Source of the DNA: Bog-473 sp963707835
Lineage (GTDB): Bacteria > Actinomycetota > Acidimicrobiia > Acidimicrobiales > RAAP-2
Length of the DNA stretch: 64,000 bases
Direction of reading: 5' to 3'
Assembly: GCA_963707835.1 (NCBI GenBank)
Contig: CAVPRI010000002.1
Span: 930,001 to 994,000, forward strand
The notes beneath the pieces were generated by a model. That model searched no databases. It was not told the DNA's origin and saw nothing but the letters and a program-made list of their open reading frames with translations. Position 1 is the first letter of the stretch, and each line of letters begins with the position of its first letter. Positions 62,880 through 64,000 of this stretch are shown here, one piece after another. The position numbers were made by a program, and so were the translations under genes.

Positions 62880-64000
62880 TCAGACGCGCGCCGCGGTGAA
62901 CCTGGCCGCGAACCACTCGCCGGCCAGGCGTGCGACCTCCTCGAGCGCGCCCGACTCCTCGAAGAGATGCGTGGCCCCGGGCACGACCACGAGCCGGTTC
63001 TCGCAGCGGAGGCGTGCCTGTGCCTCCCGGTTGAGCTCCAATACGACCTCGTCGTGGCCCCCGACGATCAACAGCGTGGGCGCACGCACCGCCGGGAGGG
63101 CGTCACCGGCCAGGTCGGGACGTCCCCCACGGGACACCACCGCCACGGCGGGGCAGTCCGCCCGGGCGGCGGCGCACAGCGCCGCCGCCGCACCCGTGCT
63201 GGCGCCGAAGTAGCCCACCGGGTGCCCTGCCATCTCGGGGCGCCCGAGCAGCCACCCGGTGGCGTCGGTCAACCGGGCCGCCAGCAGTGCCACGTCGAAG
63301 ACGAAGGCACGCTCCGACTCCTCCTGCGACGTGAGGAGATCGAGGAGGAGTGTGGCCAACCCCGCTCGGTTGAGGGCCCCGGCCACGGAGCGGTTCCGCG
63401 GGCTGTGACGGCTGCTCCCGCTCCCGTGCGCGAACAGCACGGTCCCGAGCGGGTCGGGCGGGACGACCAGCGTCCCGGTGAGCGTGACGCCGGCCGCAGG
63501 GATCTCGACCTCGATGCTCCGGGTGGGAGGGTCGTCGGGCACTGGGGCGCCCTCTCGCTCGGCAGCGGCCAGCTGCAGGAGCCGGACGACCTGGTCGTCG
63601 GTCACCTGCGTGAAGTCCCGGTACCACTCGCCCACGGCGTAGAACGGCTCCGGCGCCTCGACGCAGACCACCTCGTCGCACACCTCGCGCAGGTCGAGCA
63701 GCGCGCCACGCGAGGTGACCGGCACGGCCAGGACCACACGGGCCGCGCCGTGGGCCCGCGCCACCTGGCACGCCGCACGCGCCGTCGACCCGGTCGCCAT
63801 GCCGTCGTCGACCACCACGGCGCACCGCCCGGTCAGGTCGAGCCGGGGCCGGTCGCCCCGGTACTGCCGGGCGCGCCGCTCGAGCTCGGCTCGCTCGCGT
63901 GCCTCGGCCACCTCGATCTCGGCGACCCCCAGGCCCGCGGCGCGCAGGACCTCGCCGTTCTCGACACGCACGCCGTCCTCGCCGATCGCCCCCATGGCCA
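62880..64000 (-). CDS. Phosphoribosyltransferase-dienelactone hydrolase-like fusion, 5' end outside the window
   Basis: At least 372 residues. The N-terminal part is a type I phosphoribosyltransferase with the PRPP loop CAVVVDDGMATGSTARAA and a YRDFTQVTDDQV tail. It joins an alpha/beta-hydrolase domain: LTGTLVVPPDPLGTVLFAHGSGSSRHSPRNR, VGYFGASTGAAAALCAA with the nucleophile Ser in GASTG, PTLLIVGGHDEVV and PGATHLFEESGAL with the His. The frame continues past the window edge; the ATG at 63995 is internal because AMGAIGEDG belongs to the PRTase domain. The same fusion is known from mycobacteria. Substrates unknown. Confidence 0.88.
   Translation of the reverse strand, partial: AMGAIGEDGVRVENGEVLRAAGLGVAEIEVAEARERAELERRARQYRGDRPRLDLTGRCAVVVDDGMATGSTARAACQVARAHGAARVVLAVPVTSRGALLDLREVCDEVVCVEAPEPFYAVGEWYRDFTQVTDDQVVRLLQLAAAEREGAPVPDDPPTRSIEVEIPAAGVTLTGTLVVPPDPLGTVLFAHGSGSSRHSPRNRSVAGALNRAGLATLLLDLLTSQEESERAFVFDVALLAARLTDATGWLLGRPEMAGHPVGYFGASTGAAAALCAAARADCPAVAVVSRGGRPDLAGDALPAVRAPTLLIVGGHDEVVLELNREAQARLRCENRLVVVPGATHLFEESGALEEVARLAGEWFAARFTAARV

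Noticed and set aside
62758..63213. Small + strand gene starting at ATG 62800 after GGAGG
   Set aside because: The start lies inside the terminator stem, and the rest is antisense to the phosphoribosyltransferase-hydrolase gene with no domain character.

Overview
The window is a high-GC actinobacterial chromosome segment, most likely from the class Acidimicrobiia. The pointers are a mycothiol-dependent (DinB-fold) isomerase, F420/deazaflavin-type oxidoreductases, a DUF3817 membrane protein, many fatty-acid and acyl-CoA genes, many GTG starts with 4-bp GTGA/ATGA overlaps, and four large secreted proteins ending in GYWLVASDGG-type repeats, which I associate from memory with Acidimicrobiales. 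There are no rRNA genes and no CRISPR array. Three tRNA genes are present: Arg-TCT, His-GTG and Lys-CTT.

Layout. 0-5 kb: small enzymes, then a secreted repeat-protein gene split by an IS630-family element. Removing the element and one TA copy restores the reading frame exactly. 5-14.8 kb: tRNAs, peptidase E, a hydrolase-like protein lacking its nucleophile, a CAP-domain repeat protein, an acyl-CoA dehydrogenase, rlmN and a D-2-hydroxyacid dehydrogenase. 14.8-22.4 kb: a giant secreted repeat protein, a nickel/cobalt transporter, a Fur-family regulator and a marR-MFS-SRPBCC operon; several of these genes are broken by single-base frameshifts. 22.5-27 kb: aldehyde dehydrogenase, a methyltransferase and small proteins. 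26.3-33.0 kb: a compact lipid-modification cluster. An SDR and an SRPBCC protein run left; an FAD oxidoreductase, DUF1365, a cyclopropane-fatty-acid-synthase-like methyltransferase and a desaturase run right. They face a CarH/LitR-like B12 photoreceptor regulator. A near-identical 15-bp palindromic motif lies in front of both the operon and the regulator gene, which suggests a light- and B12-controlled membrane-lipid programme. 33-44 kb: acetyl-CoA synthetase, an acyl-CoA dehydrogenase, tRNA-Lys, a thioesterase and a leftward catabolic gene run (unknown protein, NTF2-like, F420-type LLM oxidoreductase, amidohydrolase, small barrel protein, SDR, DHA2 exporter). 44-47 kb: a 945-residue secreted protein with two predicted beta-propellers. 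47-56 kb: enoyl-CoA hydratase, a DNA ligase and LigD-type polymerase pair, small proteins, an RNA methyltransferase, DsrE and DUF4242 proteins, and a frameshifted HD-GYP/LuxR regulator. 56.9-60.1 kb: a segment bounded by about 110-bp direct repeats that duplicate the 3' end of an isocitrate/isopropylmalate dehydrogenase gene, with relics of a tyrosine recombinase and of ssb at one edge. It looks like a decayed integrative element. 60-64 kb: that dehydrogenase, an MFS transporter and a phosphoribosyltransferase-hydrolase fusion cut by the window edge.

One caution applies throughout. Conserved genes near 11.1, 15.0-15.6, 17.9-20.5, 48.8, 49.25 and 55.1-55.7 kb carry single-nucleotide frameshifts. 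They are numerous enough that draft-assembly indel errors must be weighed against true gene decay. All functional calls come from reading the sequence; no database search was run.
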